DNA of 64,000 nt from Sporosarcina pasteurii (GTDB taxonomy: Bacteria; Bacillota; Bacilli; Bacillales_A; Planococcaceae). The DNA is taken from contig NZ_CP160452.1 in the NCBI RefSeq assembly GCF_041295575.1, positions 992,001 to 1,056,000 on the forward strand. Direction: 5' to 3'. The notes under the pieces were generated by a model. The model was not told the origin of the DNA, did not search any database, and worked only from the letters and a program-made list of their open reading frames with translations. Both the position numbers and the translations under genes were made by a program. Below are positions 43,288-52,662 of this stretch, one piece after another. The number at the start of each line of letters is the position of its first letter. The first letter of the stretch is position 1.

Positions 43288-44889
43288 ATGGACAGACCGT
43301 GGATGCAACATGTAGCAGAAGGAAACCCGAAGCACGTCGAGATCCCAATCTTATCTCTGACACAATTGCTCGGCGAAGCCATCGCAACTTATCCCAAGCA
43401 TACCGCGATGACATTTTTTAAAAACACATATACCTATACCGATCTGGATGAAAGGATTAAGCAAACGGCATGTGCACTGAATGAAATGGGTGTTGAAAAA
43501 GGGGATCGAGTTGCACTGATGCTTCCAAATTGTCCCCAATATCCAATTAGCTTTTACGGGGCACTTCATTGCGGGGCTACAATCGTTCAAGTGAATCCGA
43601 TGTATCAAGCATCTGAGCTCATTCATATTTTAAATGATTCGGGCACAAAGGTCTTGATCATTATGGATAAATTACTACCCTTATTTGAAAGTATTCAAAA
43701 ACAAACGCCGGTTGAAAAGGTGATTGCAGTCTCTATTGAAAGCAGTTCTATGCCGAATGAACTCGTCCCAAATGCAGAAAGTGTAATGCCGGAAGTAGAT
43801 ATAAATCCTACGGAAGATGTTGCTGTCCTACAGTACACAGGCGGAACAACAGGTACGCCAAAAGGTGCGATGTTAACCCATTTTAATATCGTCGCCAACA
43901 CATTACAAAGCGCAGCGACCTCTTTTGCGAAAACGAATTTCGGTCAAGAACGTGTTTTAACAGCAATCCCGTTATTTCACGTTTATGGCATGACAAGTGC
44001 AATGTGTGTAACTTTTCATATCGGAGGCAACTTAATATTGGTTCCTAAATTTGAAGTAGAGCAACTTGTTTCAATCATTGAAAAGACGAAACCTACTTCG
44101 TTTCCTGGGGTGCCTACGATGTATATCGCACTCGTTAATTATTATAAAACAAAAAAATTCGATTTAAGCTGTCTCAATTTATGTTCAAGTGGTTCAGCAC
44201 CTTTGCCTCTTGAAATACTCAATCGTTTTAATGAAATAAGTGGTACGACTGTTGCGGAAGGGTATGGGCTTTCGGAAGCTTCACCAGTCACTCACCGAAA
44301 TCCAGTTAAGGGGTTACAAAAAGAAGGAAGTATTGGCATTCCGATTCCAAATACGGATTCCAAAATTGTTGATGTAGCTACTGGGGAACAAACACTTCCA
44401 TACGGTGAAGTTGGAGAACTTATCATAAAAGGCCCACAAATTATGAAGGGCTATTGGAATCAACCAGAGGAAACGGAACATACAATTCGCAATGGCTGGT
44501 TGTACACTGGTGATCTTGCAACGATGGATGCTGACGGTTTCTTTTATATTGTCGGAAGGAAAAAAGAAATGATTATTGCAAGCGGATACAATGTCTATCC
44601 AATCGAGGTGGAAAATGTCATTTATACACATCCAGCGGTCCTTGAAGCAGCTGTTTTTGGCGTACCTGATAAATATAGAGGAGAAACAATCCGTGCAGTT
44701 GTTGCATTAAAGAATGATCACACAATAACTGAAAAGGAACTACTTGAGCACTGTCGTTCAAATTTATCGGCATATAAAATACCTGAAGATGTCATCTTCG
44801 TAGATGAACTTCCTAAAACAGCTGTAGGGAAAATCTTGAAAAGAACACTACAAGAGCGATATACAACCGTTAATTCGAAATCTAAATAA
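43288..44889 (+). CDS. Acyl-CoA synthetase (AMP-forming fatty acid-CoA ligase)
   Basis: A 533-residue ANL-superfamily ligase that activates a carboxylic acid with ATP and CoA. Motifs: YTGGTTGTPKGAML near 183-196 (P-loop), YGLSEASP near 327, YTGDLA near 408 and the C-terminal hinge GRKKEMI followed by GKILKR near 515. A full-length enzyme. It supplies the acyl-CoA substrate for this operon and implies uptake of a free acid, fitting the ABC importer at its end. Confidence 0.92.
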   Translation: MDRPWMQHVAEGNPKHVEIPILSLTQLLGEAIATYPKHTAMTFFKNTYTYTDLDERIKQTACALNEMGVEKGDRVALMLPNCPQYPISFYGALHCGATIVQVNPMYQASELIHILNDSGTKVLIIMDKLLPLFESIQKQTPVEKVIAVSIESSSMPNELVPNAESVMPEVDINPTEDVAVLQYTGGTTGTPKGAMLTHFNIVANTLQSAATSFAKTNFGQERVLTAIPLFHVYGMTSAMCVTFHIGGNLILVPKFEVEQLVSIIEKTKPTSFPGVPTMYIALVNYYKTKKFDLSCLNLCSSGSAPLPLEILNRFNEISGTTVAEGYGLSEASPVTHRNPVKGLQKEGSIGIPIPNTDSKIVDVATGEQTLPYGEVGELIIKGPQIMKGYWNQPEETEHTIRNGWLYTGDLATMDADGFFYIVGRKKEMIIASGYNVYPIEVENVIYTHPAVLEAAVFGVPDKYRGETIRAVVALKNDHTITEKELLEHCRSNLSAYKIPEDVIFVDELPKTAVGKILKRTLQERYTTVNSKSK

Positions 44890-44918
44890 ATATAATTATA
44901 AGAGATGGAGTGACCGAT

Positions 44919-46097
44919 ATGCATTTACGTTTATCAGAAGAACAAAAAATGGTTCAACAAACAATTAGAAGATTTGTAGAAAAAGAGCTAATTCCACTTG
45001 AATTTGAAGTGTTAAAAAATGAACGTGAAGGAAAGCCGGGCATTTCACCTGAAAAACTTAGAGAACTGCAATTAAAAGCGAAAGAGTTCGGATTCTGGGG
45101 GATAAATACACCAGAGAAATACGGCGGAGCGGACTTAGGTCAAATGATGTTGGCGATTGTGTTAATGGAAGTATCTAAAACGTTTGTCCCTTTCACATTT
45201 GGCGGTTCAGCAGACAATATTCTCTACTATGGAAATGAAGAACAAAAGAAAAAATACTTAATTCCAACGATAAATGGAGAAAAGAAGTCTTGCTTTGCGA
45301 TTACAGAACCAGGTGCAGGATCAGACACGAGAAATATTCGAATGACTGCAGTGAAAGACGGCAATGAATGGGTTTTAAATGGGGAGAAAACATTTATCAC
45401 AGGCGGTAATGAAGCGGATTTCACCATGGCGATTGCGATCACAGATAAAGAAATGCATGCCAAATCAAAAGGTAGAAAAGGTGTCACTTGTTTCATCGTC
45501 GATCGAGATATGGGATGGAAATCTGAATTTATCGATACGATGGGCGAATGGGGACCAGCTGGCTTAGTATTCGATAATGTCCGTGTTCCGGAAGAAAATA
45601 TTTTAGGTGAGTTGCACGGTGGTTACAATCTGGGGCTAGAGTGGATCGGTTTTGCGAGATGGGTAGTCGGTGCACGTGCTGTCGGAATGGCAGAGCGACT
45701 GCTTCAAATGGCAATAGATTATTCAAAAGAAAGAGAGACTTTTGGAAAACCAATCGCAGATAGACAAGCGATCCAGTGGCCAATTGCAGATTCAGCGGTT
45801 GAGATTGAAGCAGCTAGATGGCTTGTCCTGAATGCGGCGTTTACGCTCGATCAAGAAGAAGATAACCGTCATCTAGCGGCAATGGCGAAACTGTACGGCG
45901 CCAATATGGGGAACCGCGTCGTTGATAGAGTTCTTCAAATCCACGGCGGAATGGGGTATACAAGAGAACTGCCGATTGAAAGATGGTACCGTGAAGCACG
46001 ACTGTGGAGAATTTATGATGGTACTGACGAGATCCAAAGACTGATTATTTCGAGAGATTTATTGAAGGGCAATGTAAGAGTCGGACAATACGTATAA
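44919..46097 (+). CDS. Acyl-CoA dehydrogenase (second)
   Basis: About 392 residues, complete three-domain enzyme. CFAITEPGAGSDTRNIRMTA near 126-145; C-terminal IYDGTDEIQR has Asp367 where MCAD has its catalytic Glu376. This Asp variant is seen in other family branches, so activity is not excluded. ATG 44919 has GGAG 8 bases upstream; GTG 44910 is in frame. It probably forms the 2,3-double bond of the acyl-CoA made by the ligase just upstream. Confidence 0.9.
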   Translation: MHLRLSEEQKMVQQTIRRFVEKELIPLEFEVLKNEREGKPGISPEKLRELQLKAKEFGFWGINTPEKYGGADLGQMMLAIVLMEVSKTFVPFTFGGSADNILYYGNEEQKKKYLIPTINGEKKSCFAITEPGAGSDTRNIRMTAVKDGNEWVLNGEKTFITGGNEADFTMAIAITDKEMHAKSKGRKGVTCFIVDRDMGWKSEFIDTMGEWGPAGLVFDNVRVPEENILGELHGGYNLGLEWIGFARWVVGARAVGMAERLLQMAIDYSKERETFGKPIADRQAIQWPIADSAVEIEAARWLVLNAAFTLDQEEDNRHLAAMAKLYGANMGNRVVDRVLQIHGGMGYTRELPIERWYREARLWRIYDGTDEIQRLIISRDLLKGNVRVGQYV

Positions 46098-46125
46098 GAA
46101 AACTATAGAGAAAGAGGGATGTCAT

Positions 46126-46890
46126 ATGGGGAATCGTTTTAAAAATAGAACGGCAATCGTGACAGGCGGAAGTCGCGGAATTGGAAGAGCAATCGTCGAA
46201 CAGTTTGCTGGAGAAGGTGCAAATGTTGCCATAATTGATGTCAATGAAGAGGCGCTCGTCGAAGCGGAGAATTATTTAAAAGAACTAGGCTACGATGTTT
46301 ACACGAAAGTCGCCAGTGTGACAGAGCGAGATGAAGTTGAATCTGCAATGGAAGAAATCCATGAAAAGTTTGGTTCGATTGATATTTTAGTAAATAACGC
46401 TGGCGTTATTCGAGATAATTTACTGTTTAAAATGACAGATGAGGATTGGGATACCGTAATGGATGTCCATTTAAAAGGGGCTTTCTATGCATCGCGTGCT
46501 GCGCAAGCGTACATGACCAAAAATAATTATGGCCGCATTATTAATATTTCATCCACTTCTGCGTTGGGCAATCGCGGACAATCCAATTATGCGACTGCAA
46601 AGGCAGGTCTGCAAGGATTAACGAAAACGCTGGCGATTGAACTTGGTAAATTCGGCATTACAGCAAATGCGGTCGCACCAGGATTTATTGAAACAGATAT
46701 GACGAAGGCGACTGCTGAACGGATCGGCATTTCATTTGAACAATTAGTAGAGGCGAGCGTCAGTAATATTCCAGTCGGCCGAAGCGGTAAGCCTGCCGAC
46801 ATTGCCAATGCCATTCAATTCTTTGCGGATGAAAAGTCTTCATTTGTAAGCGGACAAGTGATTTATGTTGCAGGCGGACCTAAGGATTAA
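46126..46890 (+). CDS. Short-chain dehydrogenase/reductase, FabG-like (second)
   Basis: A 254-residue SDR: GGSRGIGRA near 15-23, NNAGVIRDNLLFKM near 92, catalytic Ser-Tyr-Lys in ISSTSALGNRGQSNYATAKAG near 145-165. NNAGVIRDNLLFKM and the length fit 3-oxoacyl reductase/3-hydroxyacyl-CoA dehydrogenase. Placed between an acyl-CoA dehydrogenase and two MaoC proteins, it likely oxidises the 3-hydroxyacyl-CoA made by them. Confidence 0.9.
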   Translation: MGNRFKNRTAIVTGGSRGIGRAIVEQFAGEGANVAIIDVNEEALVEAENYLKELGYDVYTKVASVTERDEVESAMEEIHEKFGSIDILVNNAGVIRDNLLFKMTDEDWDTVMDVHLKGAFYASRAAQAYMTKNNYGRIINISSTSALGNRGQSNYATAKAGLQGLTKTLAIELGKFGITANAVAPGFIETDMTKATAERIGISFEQLVEASVSNIPVGRSGKPADIANAIQFFADEKSSFVSGQVIYVAGGPKD

Positions 46891-46905
46891 ATAGGAGGTA
46901 GAAAG

Positions 46906-47355
46906 ATGCTAAAAGATGTGATTGGAAAACGTTCTGAAACGATAAAAAACACAATTGAAAGGGGCGCTGTGAAGAAATTCGCAGAAGCGATTGGAGATAT
47001 ATCATCTATTTATTATGACGAAGAGGCCGGGAAAAACTCCAGATTTAAACGGAATATTGCACCGCCAACATTCCCAGTAACGTTTGAGTTTGGTGCAGTG
47101 GCTGACTTGACATTACCATCAAAAGGACTCATTCACGGCGAGCAATCTTTTCATTATAAGCGTCCGTTGTTTGTAGGCGAAGACGTATATTGTTTCACGG
47201 AAGTGAAAGATTACTACGAAAAAACTGGAAGCTTTGGCAACATGGGCTTTCTCGTCTTGACACGTCACGGCCTTGATCGCAATGACGAACTGATCTTTAC
47301 AGAAGAGCGCGTCATTATTATTAACGAAGAAGTGCGAAAGGGGATGCTTGTATGA
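46906..47355 (+). CDS. MaoC-like N-terminal dehydratase domain protein (FAS1-DH type)
   Basis: A 149-residue hotdog protein like the N-terminal half of type 2 enoyl-CoA hydratases: AIGDISSIYYDEEAG and FKRNIAPPTFPVTFEFGA. It lacks the catalytic Asp/His pattern that the next gene carries, so the two probably make a heterodimeric hydratase. AGGAGGT precedes ATG and its stop overlaps the next start by four bases. Confidence 0.88.
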   Translation: MLKDVIGKRSETIKNTIERGAVKKFAEAIGDISSIYYDEEAGKNSRFKRNIAPPTFPVTFEFGAVADLTLPSKGLIHGEQSFHYKRPLFVGEDVYCFTEVKDYYEKTGSFGNMGFLVLTRHGLDRNDELIFTEERVIIINEEVRKGMLV

Positions 47356-47753
47356 GTACAATTACGGCACTGCAAGTAGGCGAAAGCTTAACTGACGTTC
47401 AATTAAATCCGGTTAGCCGACTTGATTTAATTAAATATGCGGGTGCATCGGGTGATTTTAATCCGATTCATACAATTGACGAAGAGGCAACAAACGCTGG
47501 TCTGCCAGGGATTATCGCACACGGTATGTGGACGATGGGCAACTTAGCAAAACTTTTCACACCTTACGTTGAAGAAGGGTTTATTAAAGATTATTCGATT
47601 CGATTTAGAGGAATGGTTTTTCTGGATGATGTGATTACGTTAAAAGCAACATTAGCGGAAAGAAATGAGAATGAGCTAACATTTAATGTCGTTGCGCTGA
47701 ATCAACATGAAAAAGAAGTTGTGAAAGGCCATATTGTTTTTCAAGAAGAATAA
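47352..47753 (+). CDS. MaoC-like enoyl-CoA hydratase
   Basis: A 133-residue R-type hydratase with the hydratase 2 motif in YAGASGDFNPIHTIDEEA near 30-47 (Asp and His catalytic), then GIIAHGMWTMG. The start ATGA overlaps the preceding gene. With that gene it should hydrate the 2-enoyl-CoA produced by the dehydrogenases. Confidence 0.9.
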   Translation: MSTITALQVGESLTDVQLNPVSRLDLIKYAGASGDFNPIHTIDEEATNAGLPGIIAHGMWTMGNLAKLFTPYVEEGFIKDYSIRFRGMVFLDDVITLKATLAERNENELTFNVVALNQHEKEVVKGHIVFQEE

Positions 47754-47786
47754 ACCAGAAATCAATAAACGAAGGGCGGAAATAGA

Positions 47787-48959
47787 ATGGGAAGAGATGC
47801 GGTAATTGTTTCAGCGGTTAGGACAGCGATTGCAAGACAGGGCGGTGCACTTGCATCGGTCCCTGCCCATGTTTACGGGGCGGAAGTAATTAAAGAAGCT
47901 TTAAGCCGGGCAAATGTTTCGGCTGATCAAGTTGACGATGTCATTATGGGGAATGTGTTAAGCGGCGGTGGCAATATTGCTAGATTGGCAGCTTTAGAGA
48001 CGGGCTTATCAATCAATATTCCAGGTCTAACAATAGACCGACAATGCGGTTCTGGCATTAATTCGATTAATTTAGCTGCACAAGCCATTTGGGCTGGAGA
48101 TGGTGATGTTTTCGTCGCAGGGGGCATTGAAAGTATGAGCCGGGCACCTTATTTAATGGAGCGTCCAGAAAAAGCGTACAATTCTATGCCGCCTCGCTTT
48201 ACAAAATCGCAATTATCGCCTGATGAAATTGGCAACCCGCCTATGGGGATTACAGCTGAAAATTTGGTGGAAAAATATGAGGTCGGACGAGAAGAACAAG
48301 ATGAATTTGCGCTTCAAAGTCAGCAGAAAATGGCTAGGGCTATGGAAGAAGGACGTTTCGATGAACAAATTGTCCCGATTACGATTCCGGTTCGAAAAGG
48401 TGAGCCGATTGTTTTTAAAGTAGACGAACATCCGCGCCCGGAAACGTCAATAGAAGCTTTAGCCAAATTACGTCCAGTTTTTCTTGAAGGCGGTACAGTG
48501 ACAGCGGGCAGTAGCTCTGGTTTAAATGACGCTGCATCGGCAGTTGTTGTAATGTCCAGAGAAAAAGCGGAACAATTAGGGGTAAAACCGTTAGCTGTTA
48601 TTCGTGCACATGCAGTCGCAGGGGTAGATCCGAACATTATGGGGATTGGTCCGGTTCCCGCTACAAATAAAGTATTAGAAAAGGCAGGCCTTCAATTAGA
48701 TGAGATCGATTTAATTGAAATTAACGAAGCATTTGCAGCCCAAGTGCTTGCCTGTAACCGTGAACTGAATATGGATCTCGAAAAAGTGAATGTGAATGGC
48801 GGTGCAATTGCTCACGGACATCCACTTGGCGCAACCGGGGCTATTTTAGCCACAAAAGCAATTTATGAGTTACAGCGTTCGGGCGGAAGGTATGCACTTA
48901 TTACGGCCTGTATTGGCGGCGGGCAAGGCATCGCAACAATTATTGAACGCGAACAATGA
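47787..48959 (+). CDS. Thiolase (first)
   Basis: A 390-residue acetyl-CoA acyltransferase. The nucleophilic Cys is in [10 protein letters not shown] near 89; INEAFAAQ near 345 and [14 protein letters not shown] near 340-360 carry the His, and CIGGGQG near 380 the second Cys. It cleaves a 3-oxoacyl-CoA. A second, less similar thiolase lies at 50552, suggesting two chain-shortening steps with different substrates. Confidence 0.93.
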   Translation: MGRDAVIVSAVRTAIARQGGALASVPAHVYGAEVIKEALSRANVSADQVDDVIMGNVLSGGGNIARLAALETGLSINIPGLTIDRQCGSGINSINLAAQAIWAGDGDVFVAGGIESMSRAPYLMERPEKAYNSMPPRFTKSQLSPDEIGNPPMGITAENLVEKYEVGREEQDEFALQSQQKMARAMEEGRFDEQIVPITIPVRKGEPIVFKVDEHPRPETSIEALAKLRPVFLEGGTVTAGSSSGLNDAASAVVVMSREKAEQLGVKPLAVIRAHAVAGVDPNIMGIGPVPATNKVLEKAGLQLDEIDLIEINEAFAAQVLACNRELNMDLEKVNVNGGAIAHGHPLGATGAILATKAIYELQRSGGRYALITACIGGGQGIATIIEREQ

Positions 48960-48977
48960 TTTTTTAGGAGGTCTATC

Positions 48978-49391
48978 GTGACAGATATCGAAATATACGT
49001 AAGATATTGCGAAACCGATGCAGGCGGCCATGTAAATAACACAAGTTATTTTATTTATTTCGAAGAAGCACGAACAAAGTTTTTTAAGTTGATCGGTTTT
49101 GGACCGCAAGAACGGTCCATTAACTTTATTGTTGCGCGTACGGAGTGCGATTATTTAGCACAAGCGTACGCGGGGCAATCCCTAACTGTAAAAACGAAAG
49201 TGTCAAAAGTTGGGACGAAAAGCTATACGATGGCCCATAACATTTATGATGCTGAAACCGGGGAGCACATCGCAAAAGGCAGTGCAGTCGTTGTGTGCTT
49301 TGATTATGAAGCACAACAATCGATCGTAATTCCGGATGAACTGCGCGAAAAATTAGAAGAACATATGGACACAAAGGAGTTGTCTTCATGA
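48978..49391 (+). CDS. Acyl-CoA thioesterase, 4HBT hotdog family
   Basis: A 137-residue protein with RYCETDAGGHVNNTSYFIYFEEAR near 8-30, the YbgC/4HBT motif carrying the catalytic Asp. GTG 48978 has AGGAGGT upstream. The stop overlaps the next start (ATGA). It may release CoA from dead-end thioesters in the pathway. Confidence 0.87.
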   Translation: MTDIEIYVRYCETDAGGHVNNTSYFIYFEEARTKFFKLIGFGPQERSINFIVARTECDYLAQAYAGQSLTVKTKVSKVGTKSYTMAHNIYDAETGEHIAKGSAVVVCFDYEAQQSIVIPDELREKLEEHMDTKELSS

Positions 49392-50536
49392 CGGTTACAG
49401 TGAGTGAAGATATCGAGTTATTAAGAAGAAGTGTACGAGACTTTATTCAAAATGAAGTAGAAACCGTTGCCATGCAAATTGAAGAGGAGAACCATATTCC
49501 TGAACGTATTGTTGAAATGTCAAAAGAAATGGGCCTATTCGGTTTAAGCATCCCTGAAGAATACGGTGGTCTCGGCATTAACATGGTTGAAAAATGTATG
49601 TTGTATGAAGAAATCGGCGCTACCCATAACGGCTACACAACATTAATCGGCGCACATACAGGGATTGGAACGGTCGGCATTGTGGAGTTGGGCAATGAAG
49701 CGCAAAAGAAAAAGTATTTACCGGATATGGCAACGGGTAAACGAATTGGTGCATTTGCGTTAACAGAACCGAAAGCTGGATCTCATGCGATTAATTTAAA
49801 AACAACAGCGAAAAGACAGGGCGATAAATATATTTTAAATGGCACCAAGCATTATATTACAAATGCAACAGAAGCCGATATTTTTACAGTAATGGCCGTG
49901 ACAGATCCGGAAAAAGGTGCGAAAGGCATTACATCCTTTATTATTGAAAAAGATTTTCCAGGTTTCCACGTCGGCGCAGTCGAAAATAAAATGGGGCTAC
50001 GCGGTTCACACTCCGCTGAAATTATACTGGAAAACTGTGAAGTCCCAGTTGAAAACGTATTAGGGGAAGTCGGGGAAGGATACGTCAATGCCCTAAAAAT
50101 ATTGGCCAATGGACGGGCTGGACTTGCCGCTAGAAACCTAGGTTCTGCACAAAAACTATTAGACCTTTCCGTGACTTATGCGAAAAGTCGTGAACAATTT
50201 AACGTTCCGATTATTGAGCATCAGGCAGTGGGGCATATGTTGGCGGAAATGGCGGTCGACATTGAAGCGCTTAGGGCGTTGACATACCGCGTAGCGAACA
50301 TGGTTGATGAAGGTGAAAAGGTCATTAAAGAAGCGGCAATGGTGAAGTTGTTTGGCTCTGAAGTGTATAACCGAGTTGCGGATAAAGCGCTGCAAATCCA
50401 CGGAGGCATTGGGTATATCGCGGATTATCCGATTGAACGTTTTTACCGGGATGCGCGCATTACGCGTATTTATGAAGGAACGTCCGAAATTCAGAAAAAT
50501 ATTATTGCAAGTCAATTAAATAAAGAATACACGTAA
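49388..50536 (+). CDS. Acyl-CoA dehydrogenase (third)
   Basis: A 382-residue enzyme of the short/medium-chain type: FALTEPKAGSHAINLKTTAK near 122 and IYEGTSEIQK near 361-370 with the canonical catalytic Glu363. It is the only one of the three dehydrogenases here with that Glu, so it is the safest candidate for ordinary alpha,beta-dehydrogenation. The start overlaps the thioesterase stop. Confidence 0.92.
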   Translation: MTVTVSEDIELLRRSVRDFIQNEVETVAMQIEEENHIPERIVEMSKEMGLFGLSIPEEYGGLGINMVEKCMLYEEIGATHNGYTTLIGAHTGIGTVGIVELGNEAQKKKYLPDMATGKRIGAFALTEPKAGSHAINLKTTAKRQGDKYILNGTKHYITNATEADIFTVMAVTDPEKGAKGITSFIIEKDFPGFHVGAVENKMGLRGSHSAEIILENCEVPVENVLGEVGEGYVNALKILANGRAGLAARNLGSAQKLLDLSVTYAKSREQFNVPIIEHQAVGHMLAEMAVDIEALRALTYRVANMVDEGEKVIKEAAMVKLFGSEVYNRVADKALQIHGGIGYIADYPIERFYRDARITRIYEGTSEIQKNIIASQLNKEYT

Positions 50537-50551
50537 AAGTGAGGGATTGTT

Positions 50552-51754
50552 TTGGGTGAAAGAGTAGAAAGAGTGGTGATTGTACAAGGTGTGCGAACGC
50601 CGATTGGAAGATATGGGGGAACATTAAAGGAATTAAATTCGGGCAATTTAGCAGCTCATGTGATCGAAGAAGTGTTGAAGAAATCCTACGTATCTCCGGA
50701 AGTGGTCGATGAAGTGATTCTAGGCGAAGTCAGGCAGACGACAGAGTCTTCGAACGTTGCACGAGTCGCAGCGCTTCGTGCGAAAATTCCAGTAGAAAAG
50801 CCAGCATTCACGATTAATCGCTTATGTGCTTCCGGGATGCAGGCAATCGCTTCTGGCGTTCAGCAAATTCAATCTCGCCAGGCGGAAGTTGTCATCGCAG
50901 GTGGTACGGAGAGTATGAGCAACTCCCCCATTTACTTACGTAATTCTAGATTTGGCGGGGACAAGGCAAGGCTTGTAGATTCGAATACGGAAGCCGGACA
51001 GCAGCCGAGTGAAATGTATGGCACTGAACTGGGAATGGGCATGACAGCTGAAAATGTCGCCGAGCAATTTGATGTATCTAGGGAAGCGCAGGATGCATTT
51101 TCGATTGAAAGTCAAAGACGTGCTGCCGTAGCAATTGAGAATGGAAGATTTAATAATGAAATTGTCCCAATTGAAATTAAAACGAAAAAAGGGTCTTATT
51201 TTTTCGATCAAGACGAGCATCCACGCCCTGAAACGACATTCGAAAAGCTTCAGCAGTTAAAAACGGTATTCAAAAGAGACGGAACGGTCACAGCTGGTAA
51301 TACTTGTGGAAGAAATGATGGCGCGGCGGCAGTTCTGCTCATGACAGAGGGGAAAGCGAAAGACCTCAACTTGAATCCGATGGCGGCGGTAATCGACTGG
51401 GTGACGGTCGGGGTGGATCCAGAAATTATGGGCATTGGCCCAGTTCCGGCAATAAAAAAGTTGCTAGCGCGAACGAACAAAACATTAGAAGAAATTGATC
51501 TGTTTGAAATCAACGAAGCCTTTGCGGCCCAAGCACTTGCTGTTCAACAAGAGCTTGGCATCGATACTCATAAATTAAATGTAAATGGCGGTGCTATTGC
51601 ATTAGGACATCCAGTTGGTGCAACGGGAGCGAGAATTGTTGTGACTTTGATGCATGAGTTGAAACGAAGACATGAACGATTCGGCATTGCGTCCCTATGT
51701 GTCGGCGGTGGTCAAGGCATGGCGATACTGATTGAAAATCTTCAAAATGATTGA
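50552..51754 (+). CDS. Thiolase (second)
   Basis: A 400-residue thiolase with RLCASGMQAI near 91, [10 protein letters not shown] near 325, GGAIALGHPVGATG near 350 and LCVGGGQGMA near 383. TTG 50552 follows GTGAGGGA. Distinct from the first thiolase; an insertion around residues 130-150 (TEAGQQPSEMYG) may shape its substrate pocket. Confidence 0.92.
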   Translation: MGERVERVVIVQGVRTPIGRYGGTLKELNSGNLAAHVIEEVLKKSYVSPEVVDEVILGEVRQTTESSNVARVAALRAKIPVEKPAFTINRLCASGMQAIASGVQQIQSRQAEVVIAGGTESMSNSPIYLRNSRFGGDKARLVDSNTEAGQQPSEMYGTELGMGMTAENVAEQFDVSREAQDAFSIESQRRAAVAIENGRFNNEIVPIEIKTKKGSYFFDQDEHPRPETTFEKLQQLKTVFKRDGTVTAGNTCGRNDGAAAVLLMTEGKAKDLNLNPMAAVIDWVTVGVDPEIMGIGPVPAIKKLLARTNKTLEEIDLFEINEAFAAQALAVQQELGIDTHKLNVNGGAIALGHPVGATGARIVVTLMHELKRRHERFGIASLCVGGGQGMAILIENLQND

Positions 51755-51798
51755 GCATGACATCTTCACCAATCCTACTTGAATAAGGGGGGAATTTG

Positions 51799-52662
51799 AT
51801 GGAGTTACTTTTTCAACAGTTATTAAACGGATTGACCCTTGGCAGTGTTTATTTTCTTGTCGGTATCGGATTAACGCTCGTATTTGGGATTTTACATGTG
51901 CCAAACTTTGCACATGGTTCTCTCTATTTAATTGGTGGATACGTAACGTTAATGATTATGAAATCGGCAGGCGTTCATTACTTTATCGCGATTTTACTCT
52001 CCATAATCGTCGTAGCACTCCTTGCTGTTTTGATGGAGCGACTCGTATTTAATCCACTCAGAAATGCGCCACCTATTCACGATAAAATCGCGGCAATCGG
52101 TTTAGTTTTATTTTTCCAAGCATTCGTTTCGCTCGTATGGGGGAACGACTACCATCGAATGATTACGCCATTTGGTGATGCAGTGAAGATTGCAGGAATC
52201 TCAACGTCTCCTCAAAGATTACTAGTCATTGCAGTTGCTGTGATTGTTGTTGTTTTGCTCTATCTATTCTTGAAAAAGACGATGATTGGCGCTTCGATTA
52301 TGGCGATGGCTCAAAATAGAGACGGGGCATTCCTTGTGGGCATTAACACAAACATTGTGGCCATGATGACATTTGCAATATCCGGCGTTCTTGCCGCAAT
52401 TGCAGCATCACTCGCTTCACCCATTAATCTTGTGTTTCCTGGCATGGGGCATCTCGTCATTTTAAAAGCATTTGTTGTCGTCATTATCGGCGGAATGGGA
52501 AGTATTCCAGGGGCCATTATAGGTGGACTCATTCTTGGCATCTCTGAAAGTTTAGGCGCAACATACTTATCAAATGATTACAAAGATATGATTGCATTTT
52601 TGCTATTAATTTTGATTATGACGGCGCGTCCTAAAGGGTTGTTTGCAAAGGAGGCTTATTAA
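51799..52662 (+). CDS. livH: Liv-type ABC permease LivH
   Basis: A 287-residue membrane subunit of the branched-chain amino acid/amide (HAAT) family with about eight helices. GLTLVFGILHVPNFAHGSLY near 24-43 is the LivH hallmark, and IGGMGSIPGAIIGGLILG near 232 the conserved loop. ATG 51799 follows AAGGGGGG at 6 bases. Overlaps livM by one base (TAATG). Embedded in an acyl-CoA degradation operon, so its substrate is likely an organic or aromatic acid rather than leucine. Confidence 0.9.
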   Translation: MELLFQQLLNGLTLGSVYFLVGIGLTLVFGILHVPNFAHGSLYLIGGYVTLMIMKSAGVHYFIAILLSIIVVALLAVLMERLVFNPLRNAPPIHDKIAAIGLVLFFQAFVSLVWGNDYHRMITPFGDAVKIAGISTSPQRLLVIAVAVIVVVLLYLFLKKTMIGASIMAMAQNRDGAFLVGINTNIVAMMTFAISGVLAAIAASLASPINLVFPGMGHLVILKAFVVVIIGGMGSIPGAIIGGLILGISESLGATYLSNDYKDMIAFLLLILIMTARPKGLFAKEAY

